This document shows, piece by piece, positions 1 through 8,034 of a DNA stretch of 64,000 nucleotides. How positions within the stretch are numbered: position 1 is the first letter of the stretch; the number at the start of each line of letters is the position of its first letter. Under the pieces are notes generated by a model, which ran no database searches, was not told where the DNA came from, and saw only the letters and a program-made list of their open reading frames with translations. The translations under genes were made by a program, and so were the position numbers. Source of the DNA: CAZOZZ01 sp965247425 (lineage in GTDB: Bacteria; Acidobacteriota; Terriglobia; 20CM-2-55-15); NCBI GenBank assembly GCA_965247425.1, contig OZ252023.1, positions 62,001 to 126,000 of the forward strand, in the 5' to 3' direction.

Positions 1-534
1 GCGATGCTCATGACCTTGTACGCCACCGGGATGCGCCGAGCCGAGTTGATCCGGTTGAAGGCCGAGGATGTTGATAGCGAGCGCATGATCATCCACATCC
101 GTCAGGGCAAGGGTCATCGTGATCGCGACGTGCCATTGACACCAAAGCTCTTGCAGACGCTACGAGAATACTGGTGTTGGATGAAGCCCAAGACCTATTT
201 GTTTCCGGGCATGGTGAACAACTGGCGCGCCGACAAACCCCTCACCCCCAAGTGCGTGTGGTCCGCCGTACACGATGCGGCGAAACGTGCCGGAATCAAG
301 AAACGCGTATCCCCGCACACGCTGCGTCACAGCTGGGCCACTCACCTACTTGAAAATGGCACCGATCTCCGCACCATTCAGATGTTAATGGGTCACGCGG
401 ACCTGCGAGCCACCAGCGTCTATCTGCACCTGTCTCGACGTCACCTGCAGGCGGTCACCAATCCGGTGGAGACCATGGCGGTTTCCATCCTCGATGCGGT
501 GAAGCGGTCCAAAAGAAGGAAGCAGAAACAATGA
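1..534 (+). CDS. Tyrosine recombinase, C-terminal part (IS91-associated), cut by window edge
   Basis: Catalytic half of a tyrosine recombinase (site-specific integrase). The frame is open to base 1, so the N-terminal SAM-like domain lies outside the window. Visible catalytic motifs are an Arg in GMRRAEL (near residue 12), a Lys in RQGKGHRD, HTLRHSWATHLLENG with the His-x-x-Arg pair, a His in LMGHADL, and the nucleophile Tyr in SVYLHLS. The stop overlaps the start of the IS91-type transposase by four bases (ATGA), so the two are translationally coupled. IS91-family elements often carry such a companion recombinase, so I read this as part of the insertion element and not as the integrase of the larger island. 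The C-terminus is basic (KRSKRRKQKQ). Confidence 0.85.
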   Translation, partial: AMLMTLYATGMRRAELIRLKAEDVDSERMIIHIRQGKGHRDRDVPLTPKLLQTLREYWCWMKPKTYLFPGMVNNWRADKPLTPKCVWSAVHDAAKRAGIKKRVSPHTLRHSWATHLLENGTDLRTIQMLMGHADLRATSVYLHLSRRHLQAVTNPVETMAVSILDAVKRSKRRKQKQ

Positions 535-1712
535 CCCGGCCCACCGTGGAGGTGGCCGACATCCTTCGCGCCGCGGGCAACGACTTTATCGACCGCCATC
601 GAAAACGAATCCATTTCCAGCAGCTCAAGGTGATGCACGCCATCCAGCATTGCCGCACAGCGGCTCTCGGCGGTCATATCGATGCCTGCTCACGATGTGG
701 TGGCGATCGGGTCCTCTCCTATAACTCATGCCGTAATCGCCATTGTCCCAAATGCCAGGCTCAGGCGCGTCAGCGTTGGATCGCGGCCAGAGAACGAGAG
801 CTTCTGGCAACACGATACTTCCATGTCGTGTTCACCCTGCCGCACCAATTGCATTCGCTCGTCCGACAGAACCAGGTCGAGCTCTACAACCTGCTGTTCC
901 GCACTGTGGCCGAGACTCTTCTGGAGGTCGCTCGAAATCCCAAACATCTTGGCGCGAGAATCGGCTTCTTCCTCATCCTGCACACGTGGGGTCAGAACGT
1001 GCTGTTTCATCCTCACATCCACTGCGTCATTCCCGCCGGAGGAATCGCACCGGGCCGTGCGCGTTGGATTCATCCGCGATACCCGTTCTTCCTACCTGTG
1101 AAGGTTCTGGGAAAACTATTCCGCGGCAAGTTCGTTGACGGATTGCAGAAGGCTTTTCGCAAGAAGAGCCTGACCTTCGCCGGACAGATCCAGCACCTTT
1201 CCGAACCGAAGCACTTTGCGGCTTTCTTGCGACCGTTATTCCGCCAAGATTGGGTCGTCTATGCGAAGCCGGCATTCGGCGGCCCCGAACAGGTTCTTCG
1301 ATACCTCGGACGCTACACACACCGCGTCGCCATCTCCAATCATCGATTGCTTTCCTTCGACGGCAGCCATGTCACATTCCGTTGGCGGGATTACTCTCGC
1401 GGTAACAAAGCAAGGACGATGACGGTTTCCGCCGCCGAGTTCATCCGCCGATTCCTGCTCCACGTACTGCCGAAAGGCTTTGTCCGCATCCGGCACTTCG
1501 GTTTCATGGCGAACTCCCAACGATCCGTATCCATGGAACTTTGTCATCGGTTATTGGGAATGGCGCCGGTCCCTCCTCCTGAGGAAGTCCCGTCAACCAG
1601 CTCCGCCTGGCTGTGTCCAATCTGTCATGCCCCGATGACCGTTATCGAGAGGCTCACTGCGACCGAACTCGCATGGAGATTCGCTTCGAAATGCTTTTTA
1701 GACACGTCGTAA
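531..1712 (+). CDS. IS91-family Y2/HUH transposase
   Basis: A 393-residue rolling-circle transposase. An N-terminal zinc-binding module (CSRCGG, then CRNRHCPKCQ, about residues 53-78) precedes the HUH metal-binding motif HPHIHC (about residue 160) and a Tyr motif YLGRYTHRVA (about residue 257). A second small Cys motif (CPICHAP) lies near the C-terminus. Length and order fit IS91-family transposases (Y2_Tnp with a zinc-binding N-terminal domain). It would nick single-stranded DNA at the element terminus and move the element by one-ended rolling-circle transposition. The start codon overlaps the stop of the upstream tyrosine recombinase. The reading frame looks intact, so the element could still be active if its left end, outside the window, is complete. 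Confidence 0.9.
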   Translation: MTRPTVEVADILRAAGNDFIDRHRKRIHFQQLKVMHAIQHCRTAALGGHIDACSRCGGDRVLSYNSCRNRHCPKCQAQARQRWIAARERELLATRYFHVVFTLPHQLHSLVRQNQVELYNLLFRTVAETLLEVARNPKHLGARIGFFLILHTWGQNVLFHPHIHCVIPAGGIAPGRARWIHPRYPFFLPVKVLGKLFRGKFVDGLQKAFRKKSLTFAGQIQHLSEPKHFAAFLRPLFRQDWVVYAKPAFGGPEQVLRYLGRYTHRVAISNHRLLSFDGSHVTFRWRDYSRGNKARTMTVSAAEFIRRFLLHVLPKGFVRIRHFGFMANSQRSVSMELCHRLLGMAPVPPPEEVPSTSSAWLCPICHAPMTVIERLTATELAWRFASKCFLDTS

Positions 1713-2054
1713 CAGGGATTCCAAATCCATGCCTTCCAGACGTGCTGGTGCACGCCAACGCCCACGTGCGCCTTGATGTCAAAAGTTCGTACCGATCGGG
1801 CCTGGACCTGCTCGGTGAACTCTCCAAAACGGACGATCGGCCGCCATACATTCATTGTCGCCGCCTGGCCACACTCGCTGGTCGAGTCTCACTCGTGAGA
1901 ACTTCAACCCCCAACCCCGTACTTTCTCCATAGCCCACCGCGTTCGCCGCAAACGCCAGCGCCTTCCTTCAAACGTCGTTATCGAAAGTGCCCGAAGATC
2001 TCGTCACCACCGCGCCTTATCGCTCGGCACTCCCGATGAACGCTAAGCGTCTTT
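1713..2054. other. Non-coding tail of the IS91-type element
   Basis: About 340 bases with no credible gene. It contains several short self-complementary stretches, including the palindrome at 2040-2050, as expected near the terminal hairpins of IS91-type elements. No start codon with a ribosome-binding site and no recognisable protein similarity was found on either strand. Confidence 0.5.
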
Positions 2055-2087
2055 GGTTACTTACCGGAAAGTTTCGGAATGTGTCGG
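2055..2087 (-). promoter_or_regulatory. Promoter-like motif, copy D
   Basis: On the minus strand it reads CCGACACATT, ten variable bases, then CCGGTAAGTAACC. It is the most diverged of four copies in this window and keeps the exact 10-base spacer. It overlaps the last codons and stop of the HTH gene ending at 2061 and points left into the IS91-type element, which suggests the insertion separated it from the gene it once served. Confidence 0.5.
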
Positions 2088-2324
2088 CTTCGATGCGCGG
2101 TCCTTGGCCACGATCTGACGCACGCGGCGCGGCGTGATACCGGCCAGCTTGCCGATCTCGCGGGTGGAGACGCCTTGATCCTTCAGGGCCAGCACGAGCT
2201 TGCGGCGCAGGGCAAAGAACTGCGTATCGGCTGGGATCCACATCAGGCCCGTGAAGTGTTGCTGGACCTCGCGGAGCAGGGCCGACGGCAGCGCGTTTTT
2301 GGCGTTGGCGTATCGATGGTTCAT
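2061..2324 (-). CDS. Small HTH protein, Mor-like
   Basis: An 87-residue protein. The N-terminal part (YANAKNALPSALLREVQQHFTG, residues 5-26) resembles the YANA..LP..LL.EVQ pattern seen in Mor-like/CD3324-type small regulators, and the C-terminal part is a helix-turn-helix (REIGKLAGITPRRVRQIV, residues 55-72). I chose ATG at 2324 because it overlaps the TGA of the upstream gene (ATGA). An in-frame ATG at 2351 is an alternative. It is probably a DNA-binding regulator of the element. Its stop codon lies inside promoter-like motif D. Family assignment is from memory of the motif; the target genes are unknown. Confidence 0.65.
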   Translation of the reverse strand: MNHRYANAKNALPSALLREVQQHFTGLMWIPADTQFFALRRKLVLALKDQGVSTREIGKLAGITPRRVRQIVAKDRASKPTHSETFR

Positions 2325-3118
2325 GCTTCGGGTGTCTTTTTCTTGATCCATGGTTGATCTACCTCCGAGTTGAAAAAGCGCAGACGGTACTCCTGGGGCG
2401 GCGGGCCGACGATCTCGATGGACTGACGGGTCACCTTGCCAACGCGCTTGTTCTCGTCCAGGAAGCAGACGAGGCCGTAGTCCTCGCCACAGGGAAAACG
2501 GAATCGTCCCCGGTTCTGGTAGAGTCCGGCTTCGCTCCACCCGAGGGCGAGCGCTTGGTCGCGGATGGCATCGACCTTGGGTACGGCCGAGGACCGAACC
2601 CGTTGCGTGAACCGCCAGTCGCCGTCTTCCGGGCACAGATACGGCGGGACGTCCGGTGACGAAGCCTTCGGTACAGGTGGTGCAGCGTTAGGTCGACGAT
2701 CGAGCCTATCGATACATGGCGGCGCGTAGGCCTTCGGATCGAGCGAGCGGACGGCCGAGCGGAGCTCCTCTTCTCCCAAGTGCTCCATCGCCCAGGCGTG
2801 AATTTCGTTGAATCGCGTACGGAGTGTATCGAAGGTCTGAGCTGTGAGGCGCCCCGATTGGACGGCCGTCTTGGCCAGGGCCATCTTGTGCCGCAGCCAG
2901 GCGTAGTAGTCCGGATCGAGCCGGCGAAAACAGGTCCCGTCGATCCCGACGTCTCGAGCGAAGTGACGAGGCTCGTCCGTTTCCCAGGACTTCAGGTTCG
3001 TGGCTGCATAGAGCGCAGTTTCCCGTTTGCCTGAATCCTTGCCGGGGACGTCGTACTCCCTGATCGGGATCGGGGCATGGTCCCCTCTGTGTCTCTCGAG
3101 TATTTTTGAAAGGCTCAT
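2321..3118 (-). CDS. Hypothetical protein of the integrated element
   Basis: A 265-residue soluble protein that I do not recognise. The N-terminal half is charged and Ala/Arg rich with predicted helices (about 60-130). A proline-rich linker (PNAAPPVPKASSPDVPPYLCPEDG, here PNAAPPVPK to PPYLCPEDG) separates a C-terminal domain with alternating strands (RVGKVTRQSIEIVG, then EYRLRFF). The ATG at 3118 has GGAG eight bases upstream. The end of promoter-like motif B is about 35 bases upstream, giving a short leader. It is coupled to the following HTH gene by ATGA. Context suggests a role in control or replication of the element, but nothing in the sequence fixes a function. Confidence 0.6.
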   Translation of the reverse strand: MSLSKILERHRGDHAPIPIREYDVPGKDSGKRETALYAATNLKSWETDEPRHFARDVGIDGTCFRRLDPDYYAWLRHKMALAKTAVQSGRLTAQTFDTLRTRFNEIHAWAMEHLGEEELRSAVRSLDPKAYAPPCIDRLDRRPNAAPPVPKASSPDVPPYLCPEDGDWRFTQRVRSSAVPKVDAIRDQALALGWSEAGLYQNRGRFRFPCGEDYGLVCFLDENKRVGKVTRQSIEIVGPPPQEYRLRFFNSEVDQPWIKKKTPEA

Positions 3119-3151
3119 GTGCGGCTCTCCGGTTGACAGGCTTTCCTCACA

Positions 3152-3184
3152 AGATACTTACCGGAGCGAGCCGCAAAGTGTCGG
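3152..3184 (-). promoter_or_regulatory. Promoter-like motif, copy B
   Basis: The minus strand reads CCGACACTTT, ten variable bases, then CCGGTAAGTATCT. The motif ends about 35 bases before the ATG at 3118, a normal promoter distance for the two-gene unit 3118 to 2061. It has the same 33-base layout as copies A and C, with 23 of 23 non-spacer positions identical to them. Confidence 0.6.
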
Positions 3185-3416
3185 ATAGTGAAGAGGTGAA
3201 AGTTTCCTGTTGTGTCCCTGGAACCTCTAACGACCCCCCTTCGCGCTCGACGTTCCGCTGGCCGAAGTCATGGGTGCGGTTGGGGTTCTCGCCTTGGTCG
3301 AGGAAGACAGCCCTCTCTCGTCGACGAAGATCCACGGCGTCGAGTCATTCCAGTTCTGTGGATTCCGTTCCTGTCTGAGAGATCCTTACCAACGGGAGGG
3401 TCACCCTCGGCAAGCC

Positions 3417-3758
3417 TGCGGGTGTTCTGCGGGTGTTGCGGGTGTCGTGCGGGTGTCGATTTTGCCGACACCCGCAAGATTCTTAAAAGGTTAAGCTATT
3501 TATTATCAAATAGTTATAAATAGAGTAAAGAGTATTTGCGGGTGTTGCGGGTATAAATTAGAAAAATATCTCTACGTGAGGCCATTTTTTTTAAGGGGTG
3601 TCCGTGAGAGGGGGGCTATTTTTTTTGCTCTAGGGGGGTAAGACCTCTGGAAATACACCCGCAACACCCGCAAACAGCACTAACCAACTTAATATCAACG
3701 AGTTAAGCTGAGGGTGTTACCCCCGCAAATCTCAGGATCGATACCCGCAACACCCGCA
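3417..3758. repeat. Iteron cluster with AT-rich core; possible replication origin or operator array
   Basis: Nonamer TGCGGGTGT occurs at 3417, 3428, 3437, 3448, 3537 and (one mismatch) 3546. Its complement ACACCCGCA occurs at 3468, 3655, 3664, (one mismatch) 3741 and 3750. Several are abutting pairs with exact 9-base period. A perfect 10-bp inverted repeat (GCGGGTGTCG at 3449-3458 with CGACACCCGC at 3466-3475) forms a hairpin. Between the two groups the DNA is strongly AT-rich with A/T runs (3481-3620). No gene fits here. Iterons flanking an AT-rich core are typical of plasmid and phage origins bound by a Rep protein. An operator array for an element regulator is the main alternative. Confidence 0.6.
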
Positions 3759-3987
3759 AAAACGAGCAGGAGCGGCATCGATCTTGCGTGACCAACTTGG
3801 TCGTTGACCTGTTTATAGTCTGAATTTGGGTCGTATGCGTGGCTCCAGCGAGGCTCCCATGAAACTGTCCAGCCGGATCAAGCCGATCATTCGGCTCAAG
3901 GCCGCCGCCGAGATCGTGTGCTCCGGATCAGCAGGAACCCCTTGATGATCACACCCGATATCGACAGCTACGAGACCGCAGGAGACC

Positions 3988-4446
3988 ATGGATGTTCCCG
4001 AAGACGAGCGTGATCTCATCCTGCAGGTATCGTTACTCATCGGGTCGAGCGTGCTGATGGGCAGCGACTCCAGCTCCACACAAGGCCCGCCGCCGGTCAT
4101 CGGCAGCAACTTCTCGATTTCCGTCATCCCCGACAACAAGGAGGAAGCCGAGCGGCTGTTTGCCGGGCTATCGGACGGAGGCACAACGGTGATGCCGATG
4201 GCGGACGCGTTTTGGGGCTCCTACTTCGGCATGTGCGTCGACCCGTTTGGCGTTCGCTGGCAGATCAACTTTGAATATCCGGTGTCGGGGGCCTCAGGCA
4301 GACGCTGCGGTTCTCTCTCCACCTGGCAAGTCTCTGAACTCGATCTCCGGTCAATCCCGACCGCCCTCATCGAAATTTCGCTGGGGGTGCGGAAAGAAAA
4401 TCAAAAGAAGTTTCCCCGTCCACGATTTTCGTATCCCACTGACTGA
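3988..4446 (+). pseudogene. PhnB/VOC-family fragment
   Basis: The first ~96 residues match the C-terminal two thirds of small PhnB-like (glyoxalase/VOC superfamily) proteins: HVSLPIG-like LILQVSLLIGSS, then LMGSD, then YFGMCVDPFGVRWQINFE. The N-terminal part of the fold (about 50 residues) is missing, and no in-frame upstream sequence restores it. The reading continues past the normal family end (about WQINFEYP) into unrelated low-quality sequence to position 4446. I therefore read it as a decayed gene fragment carried in the element. No ribosome-binding site of note precedes the ATG. Confidence 0.5.
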
Positions 4447-4513
4447 TAAGTCTTTACCCTCCTCTTCGCCTCGACCCGCCCGGGAGAGGCCGCGTCGCTC
4501 ATCGAAATTTCGC
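4366..4513. repeat. Pair of 16-base direct repeats containing a palindrome
   Basis: CTCATCGAAATTTCGC occurs at 4366-4381 and again at 4498-4513, 132 bases apart. Each copy contains the perfect palindrome CGAAATTTCG. They flank the decayed end of the VOC fragment. They could be a regulator-binding pair or the footprint of a deletion or insertion. No gene lies between them. Confidence 0.5.
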
Positions 4514-4665
4514 CAATAGAGGGTGAAGGCTCCGGCGAGAGCTTCACCCGATAGCGGCGGCCCGGCAGGTCCGGGTAACGCCCCTCCGGAGGACCCCACG
4601 CCGGACCCGCCCCCAGCGGGCGATTTCGTGTTCATGCGCCAGATGGCGCGAAAGGAGGTTCGGAA

Positions 4666-4995
4666 ATGATGGATTTGACCAAGGCGTCCCTGAGTCCTGC
4701 CAGGCGCCGGCTTGTCGAGCTGATGCAGGAGATCAACTACGGGCGGATCGAATGGCTCCAAGTCGAGGACGCAGAGCCCGTGTTCGACCCACGGCCCAAG
4801 GTCGTGCACCAGGTCGTGTTCGGAAAGAACAACGGACCCAACGCTTGCCGTGCCCATACCAGCTTCGCGCTCAAGAAGCAGGTAGAGGAACTGTTCGAAT
4901 TCTTCGAACGAGCGCAGTGGTTCGTGGTCCAGGAACTCGTGATCAACGACGGGCTGCCCGTCCGCATGACGGTGGCGGACGCGCCTCGGGACTGA
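4666..4995 (+). CDS. Small conserved hypothetical protein
   Basis: A 109-residue protein with a strong ribosome-binding site (AAAGGAGG at 4651-4658, seven bases before ATG 4666). The sequence begins LSPARRRLVELMQEINYGRIEWLQVEDAEPVFDP, here quoted only as LSPARRRLVELMQ and EPVFDPRPKVV, followed by a helix (LKKQVEELFEFFERAQ) and a C-terminal strand (NDGLPVRMTVADA). I recall similar short proteins with the pattern 'LSPARR.LVELMQ..NFGRI..L.V..G.PV' in many bacteria and their mobile elements, without known function. It is the first gene of the plus-strand part of the island. A long unrelated open frame on the opposite strand here is a shadow. Confidence 0.7.
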   Translation: MMDLTKASLSPARRRLVELMQEINYGRIEWLQVEDAEPVFDPRPKVVHQVVFGKNNGPNACRAHTSFALKKQVEELFEFFERAQWFVVQELVINDGLPVRMTVADAPRD

Positions 4996-5028
4996 GCCCG
5001 AGCCCATTAAGTAAACACGGTCTTACAC

Positions 5029-5097
5029 ACCAGACAGTTGGCTGGCCGCAGAGCGGAGGTCGTTGTGGGTGTCGCCGAAACCGGCGTCCTCACAGCG
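5029..5097 (+). promoter_or_regulatory. Structured leader repeat, copy 1 (upstream of sigma-like gene)
   Basis: About 68 bases that resemble, with gaps, the leader of the recombinase operon at 21,991-22,058 (minus strand). The shared core is GTTGTGGGTGTCG, one base, CGAAACCG. Here GAGCGGA (5051-5057) can pair with TCCGCTC (5103-5109) and encloses a smaller hairpin CGCCG/CGGCG, followed by a short T-rich run. It lies between the small gene ending at 4995 and the sigma-like gene starting at 5184. A structured regulatory leader is an inference. Confidence 0.35.
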
Positions 5098-5183
5098 AGC
5101 TTTCCGCTCTTTTCGTTTGAGAGCAGCACGTCCGGCACAGGTCGACACCCACGCGAACCCCTCCTCGGCCCCGAGGAGGCTCG

Positions 5184-5771
5184 ATGGGGCGCAACAGATA
5201 CGACGAGGGCATCGATCCGTATGCGGTCGAGATCATCCGATTCAAAGCACGGCAATTGGTGGGACAGGCGGGATTTACCGCGTCGGACCGTGACGATCTG
5301 GAGCAGGAGTTGATTCTCGATCTGCTGCGCCGGCTGCCGAAATACGACCCCAGCCGCGCGAAGCGGAACACCTTCATCGCCCGGCTGGTCGACCACAAGA
5401 TCGCCACCCTCATCGAGGCACAAAAGGCCGTCCGTCGGGATTACCGGCGCCGCACGTGTTCGCTGAATGAGCGCTTCAAGGATGAAGACGGCCACGTGGC
5501 CGAGAGAGTCGAGACCCTCGATCAGGAGGACTATCTGCTCGGCGCCGGCATCGAGCCGGGACAGCCGGAGGAACTGCGCGCGCTGGTCCTCGACGTGGCC
5601 GCCGTCGTCGAAACCCTCCCACCCGAATTACGCGAATTGTGCCGGCGCCTGGGGCAGGAAACGGTTACCGAGGTCTCCCGCGACACGGGCGTTTCGCGCG
5701 CAACGCTCTACGAGTCGGTCACGAGGCTACGCAAGATCTTCGAGGACACCGGCTTGAAGAACTATTTGTGA
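5184..5771 (+). CDS. Element-encoded sigma-70-like factor
   Basis: A 195-residue protein with a sigma region 2-like N-terminal part (FTASDRDDLEQELILDLLRRLPKYDP with ARLVDHKIATLIEAQ, about residues 30-85) and a region 4-like helix-turn-helix at the C-terminus (ETVTEVSRDTGVSRATLYESVTRLRKIF, about residues 160-188). A Pro/Glu-rich linker lies between them. Layout and length fit a small ECF-like sigma factor. It would direct RNA polymerase to element promoters. Immediately after its stop (5771) comes promoter-like motif A, which leads into the replication operon, and three more motif copies serve other element genes; this makes it the best candidate to recognise the motif. The link between factor and motif is inferred. 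Confidence 0.75.
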   Translation: MGRNRYDEGIDPYAVEIIRFKARQLVGQAGFTASDRDDLEQELILDLLRRLPKYDPSRAKRNTFIARLVDHKIATLIEAQKAVRRDYRRRTCSLNERFKDEDGHVAERVETLDQEDYLLGAGIEPGQPEELRALVLDVAAVVETLPPELRELCRRLGQETVTEVSRDTGVSRATLYESVTRLRKIFEDTGLKNYL

Positions 5772-5778
5772 CGAACCC

Positions 5779-5811
5779 CCGACACTTTTCGTTCGCCCCC
5801 GGTAAGTATCT
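5779..5811 (+). promoter_or_regulatory. Promoter-like motif, copy A
   Basis: Reads CCGACACTTT, ten variable bases, CCGGTAAGTATCT. It starts eight bases after the sigma-like gene and ends 48 bases before the ATG of the first replication-operon gene (5860). If read as a promoter, GACACT and TAAGTAT are separated by 16 bases in all four copies, a normal spacing for sigma-70-family promoters. Confidence 0.6.
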
Positions 5812-5859
5812 CATGAGGGCGCTCTCCGAACGGAACAAGAACCTGAAGGAGGCAAAGCA

Positions 5860-6174
5860 ATGAATCGAGAACTGTATCGCTACCGCTTCAAAGCCACGGT
5901 GCCGCTCCGGGGCGTCGAGAAATCGCTGCTCCTGGCGTTGCTGGCCACCGAATGCTTACACGGCCGGTCGCTGGTGCGCCTGGACGCATCCTTTTGTCTC
6001 GACAACGACAAGCGTTCCTGCGTGGTGGATGCGGCCACCGAAGTGGGTCGGGCCATCGCCCGTATCTTCACCGGCTTTCTCACTCGCGAGTTCGGCGAGA
6101 AGGCTTTCAAGGTCGAACGGATCGCGGGCCCGCCACCGGTTTCTTCGGCGATGAGCGCCAGGGGGGCTGGGTGA
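5860..6174 (+). CDS. Hypothetical protein, first gene of the replication operon
   Basis: A 104-residue protein that I do not recognise. It has a clear ribosome-binding site (AAGGAGG about seven bases before ATG). The middle part alternates strands and helices (FCLDNDKRSCVVDAATEVGRAIARIFTGF, residues 47-75), and the C-terminus is Gly/Ala rich. The stop overlaps the start of the nuclease gene (TGATG at 6172-6176), so the two are coupled. It is the first open frame after promoter-like motif A. Similar small proteins stand ahead of RecB/Cas4-like nucleases in phage replication modules, but I cannot name a family. Confidence 0.65.
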   Translation: MNRELYRYRFKATVPLRGVEKSLLLALLATECLHGRSLVRLDASFCLDNDKRSCVVDAATEVGRAIARIFTGFLTREFGEKAFKVERIAGPPPVSSAMSARGAG

Positions 6175-7205
6175 TGGGCGCCCCGGCGATCTCGACCTAT
6201 TCAATGTGGAGCCTGTTCCGCAATTGCCGCAAGGCTTTCGAGTGGCGTTACCTCCAAGAGCTGGTTCCGCTGGAGCGGGATCGCAACCTCGCCCTGGGAA
6301 CGGTGATCCACCAGAGCCTGGAGATCTGGCACTCCACCGGGAACCTGGAGGCGGTCCTCGACACCATCGACCGGGCTTACCCGAACCGGGACCAACAAGC
6401 CGACGAGAAGCGCGACTGGCACTTGGCCACCGCGATGATGCGAGGCTACGCGGCCCGCTACGCCGACGAGGAGTTCGAGGTCGTCGCGCTGGAGAAGACG
6501 TTCGCGGGAAAGATCGTCAATCCGGCGACCGGCGCTGCGTCCCGCAGCTTCACCCTGGCCGGGAAGGTCGACGGCATTGTCCGGATCAATGAGGAGCACT
6601 ACCTGCTGGAACACAAGACCGCCTCCCAGCTGGGCGGCGACTATCTCGAGCGTCTGTGGACCGACTTTCAGATCGTCCTCTACTCACGCTACGTCGAGCA
6701 GACCCTGGGCATCCGGCTCACCGGCGTCCTCTACAACGTATTGGTCAAGGCGCGTCTTTCGCAGGGCCACGGCGAGACCGAAGCCGAGTATGAGGCGCGC
6801 CGGGCGGCGCTCGCCGCCAAGTCGAAGACCGGCAGGACCACGGCCAAGCGAAAGCTGCCGGAGAGCGACGAGGCCTTCCAGAAGCGGCTCGCCATCAAGT
6901 ACTCCGACCCGGAGATGTTCCACCGGGAGCGGCTCTACCTCTCCCGCGACCGCTTCGAGGAATTGCAAGCCCAGCTCTGGGAGCTGACCCAAGCGTATCT
7001 GGAAGCCCGCCGGCGGGGCGTCTTTTATCAGAACACGGCCTTTTGTTTTCACTACCGCCGCCCTTGCGCCTATCTGCCGCTGTGCCAGTCCGGTGGCAGT
7101 CCGGTTGTCGCGGAGAACCTCTACCAGAAGGTCCCGCCGCATGAAGAGCTACGGGAGGCCGTCGGCGGGGACCAGTCCCCGGCCAACGACGCGCCCCCAT
7201 TTTGA
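6174..7205 (+). CDS. PD-(D/E)XK nuclease, RecB/Cas4-like, with Fe-S-type cysteines
   Basis: A 343-residue nuclease. N-terminal ISTYSMWSLFRNCRKAFEWRY carries the first cysteine (residue 18). The PD-(D/E)XK core shows an Asp in GKVDGIV and the EHK motif in YLLEHKTAS, and the C-terminal FCFHYRRPCAYLPLC supplies three more cysteines. The four-Cys arrangement is the 4Fe-4S cluster layout of AddB/Cas4-type nucleases. The protein likely processes DNA ends in replication or recombination of the element. An insert rich in Lys/Arg/Ala (about 205-240) is unusual but in frame. The ATG at 6174 overlaps the upstream stop; the next gene starts 26 bases after the stop. Confidence 0.85.
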   Translation: MGAPAISTYSMWSLFRNCRKAFEWRYLQELVPLERDRNLALGTVIHQSLEIWHSTGNLEAVLDTIDRAYPNRDQQADEKRDWHLATAMMRGYAARYADEEFEVVALEKTFAGKIVNPATGAASRSFTLAGKVDGIVRINEEHYLLEHKTASQLGGDYLERLWTDFQIVLYSRYVEQTLGIRLTGVLYNVLVKARLSQGHGETEAEYEARRAALAAKSKTGRTTAKRKLPESDEAFQKRLAIKYSDPEMFHRERLYLSRDRFEELQAQLWELTQAYLEARRRGVFYQNTAFCFHYRRPCAYLPLCQSGGSPVVAENLYQKVPPHEELREAVGGDQSPANDAPPF

Positions 7206-7231
7206 GAACCCAGATGAAAGGAGAACACAAC

Positions 7232-8030
7232 GTGCTACCCAACAAGACCACACCCCAAAAACAGAACCTGGCCGACCTGACGGTGCTCGCATACGGGCGA
7301 TCGAAGATCGGAAAGTCGGATTGGTGCTCGCATTCCGAAGGCGCCTTGTTTCTGGCCACCGAGCCGGGACTCAACGCCCTGGACGTCTACCAGGTCCCGA
7401 TCCAGTCCTGGAGCGAGCTACTGGCCGCCGGCAGCGAGATCGCTGAAGGCAAGCATTCGTTCAAGACCATCGTTATCGACACCATCGACAACGCCTACCG
7501 GATGTGCGCCGAGCACGTCTGCGCCAAGTTCAAGATCGAGCATGAGTCGGACCTTGGCTACGGCAAGGGCTGGGCGCTGATCAACAACGAGTTCCACCGC
7601 GTGCTCACCAAGCTGGCCTTCCTGCCCTACGGCCTGTTTCTCGTTTCCCATTCGGTCGAGCGGGAGATCGAGACGCGCACCGGCAAATACACCCGGATCG
7701 TTCCGACCCTGCCCGATAAGGCCCGCAAGATCGTGCTGGGGATGGTCGATCTCATTCTCTACTGCGATCTGGAAAGCCGTGACCGACGAGGAGGGCAAGG
7801 TCTCTTACCGCCGTGTCATGCGCACCAAGCCCAGTCCGCACTACGAAGCCGGGGATCGGACGGGCCGCCTGCCCGAGACCATCGATCTGGACTTCACGAA
7901 GTTCACCGAAGCGTTCAACCGGCCCGCCGCTCAGGCCACCCAGCCGGCGGCCGCCGCCAAGGCTGGCGATCCGAAGCCCCAGCCCAACACATCCCTGCCT
8001 GATGGCCAGGCAGGCCGAAATGGAGGATAA
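7232..8030 (+). CDS. RecA-like phage NTPase (Sak4-type) carrying a +1 frameshift
   Basis: A P-loop ATPase of the phage nucleotide-binding (Sak4-like, RecA-fold) type. Walker A is GRSKIGKSDW and Walker B is FKTIVIDTID. I start it at GTG 7232, eight bases after AAAGGAG (7217-7223); ATGs further upstream lack such a site. After the residues YCDLE (about 7770) the family-like sequence continues only in the next frame (TDEEGKVSYRRVMRTKPSPHYEAGDR) up to TAA at 8030. One extra A in GAAAGCC (about 7770-7776) explains the shift. Without it the protein would be about 265 residues. Sequencing error, true mutation and programmed slippage are all possible. It likely acts with the neighbouring DUF669 and nuclease genes in recombination. 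Confidence 0.75.
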
Positions 8031-8034
8031 GACC

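Larger units (their letters stand above)
1..2050 (+). mobile_element. IS91-type insertion element (left end outside window)
   Basis: This span holds a tyrosine recombinase and an overlapping HUH transposase in the order typical of IS91 elements. The right boundary is not certain. I place it near 2050 because an 11-base palindrome (ACGCTAAGCGT, 2040-2050) sits just before the conserved promoter-like motif at 2055-2087 that belongs to the island. IS91 elements make no target duplication, so the end cannot be fixed by a direct repeat. Confidence 0.55.

Noticed and set aside
3464..3496. Fifth promoter motif starting CCGACAC at the iteron hairpin
   Set aside because: The second half (CCGGTAAGTATCT) is absent; the match comes from the iteron itself.
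4351..5007. 218-codon minus-strand frame
   Set aside because: Opposite a small plus-strand gene with a strong ribosome-binding site; composition is low-complexity.
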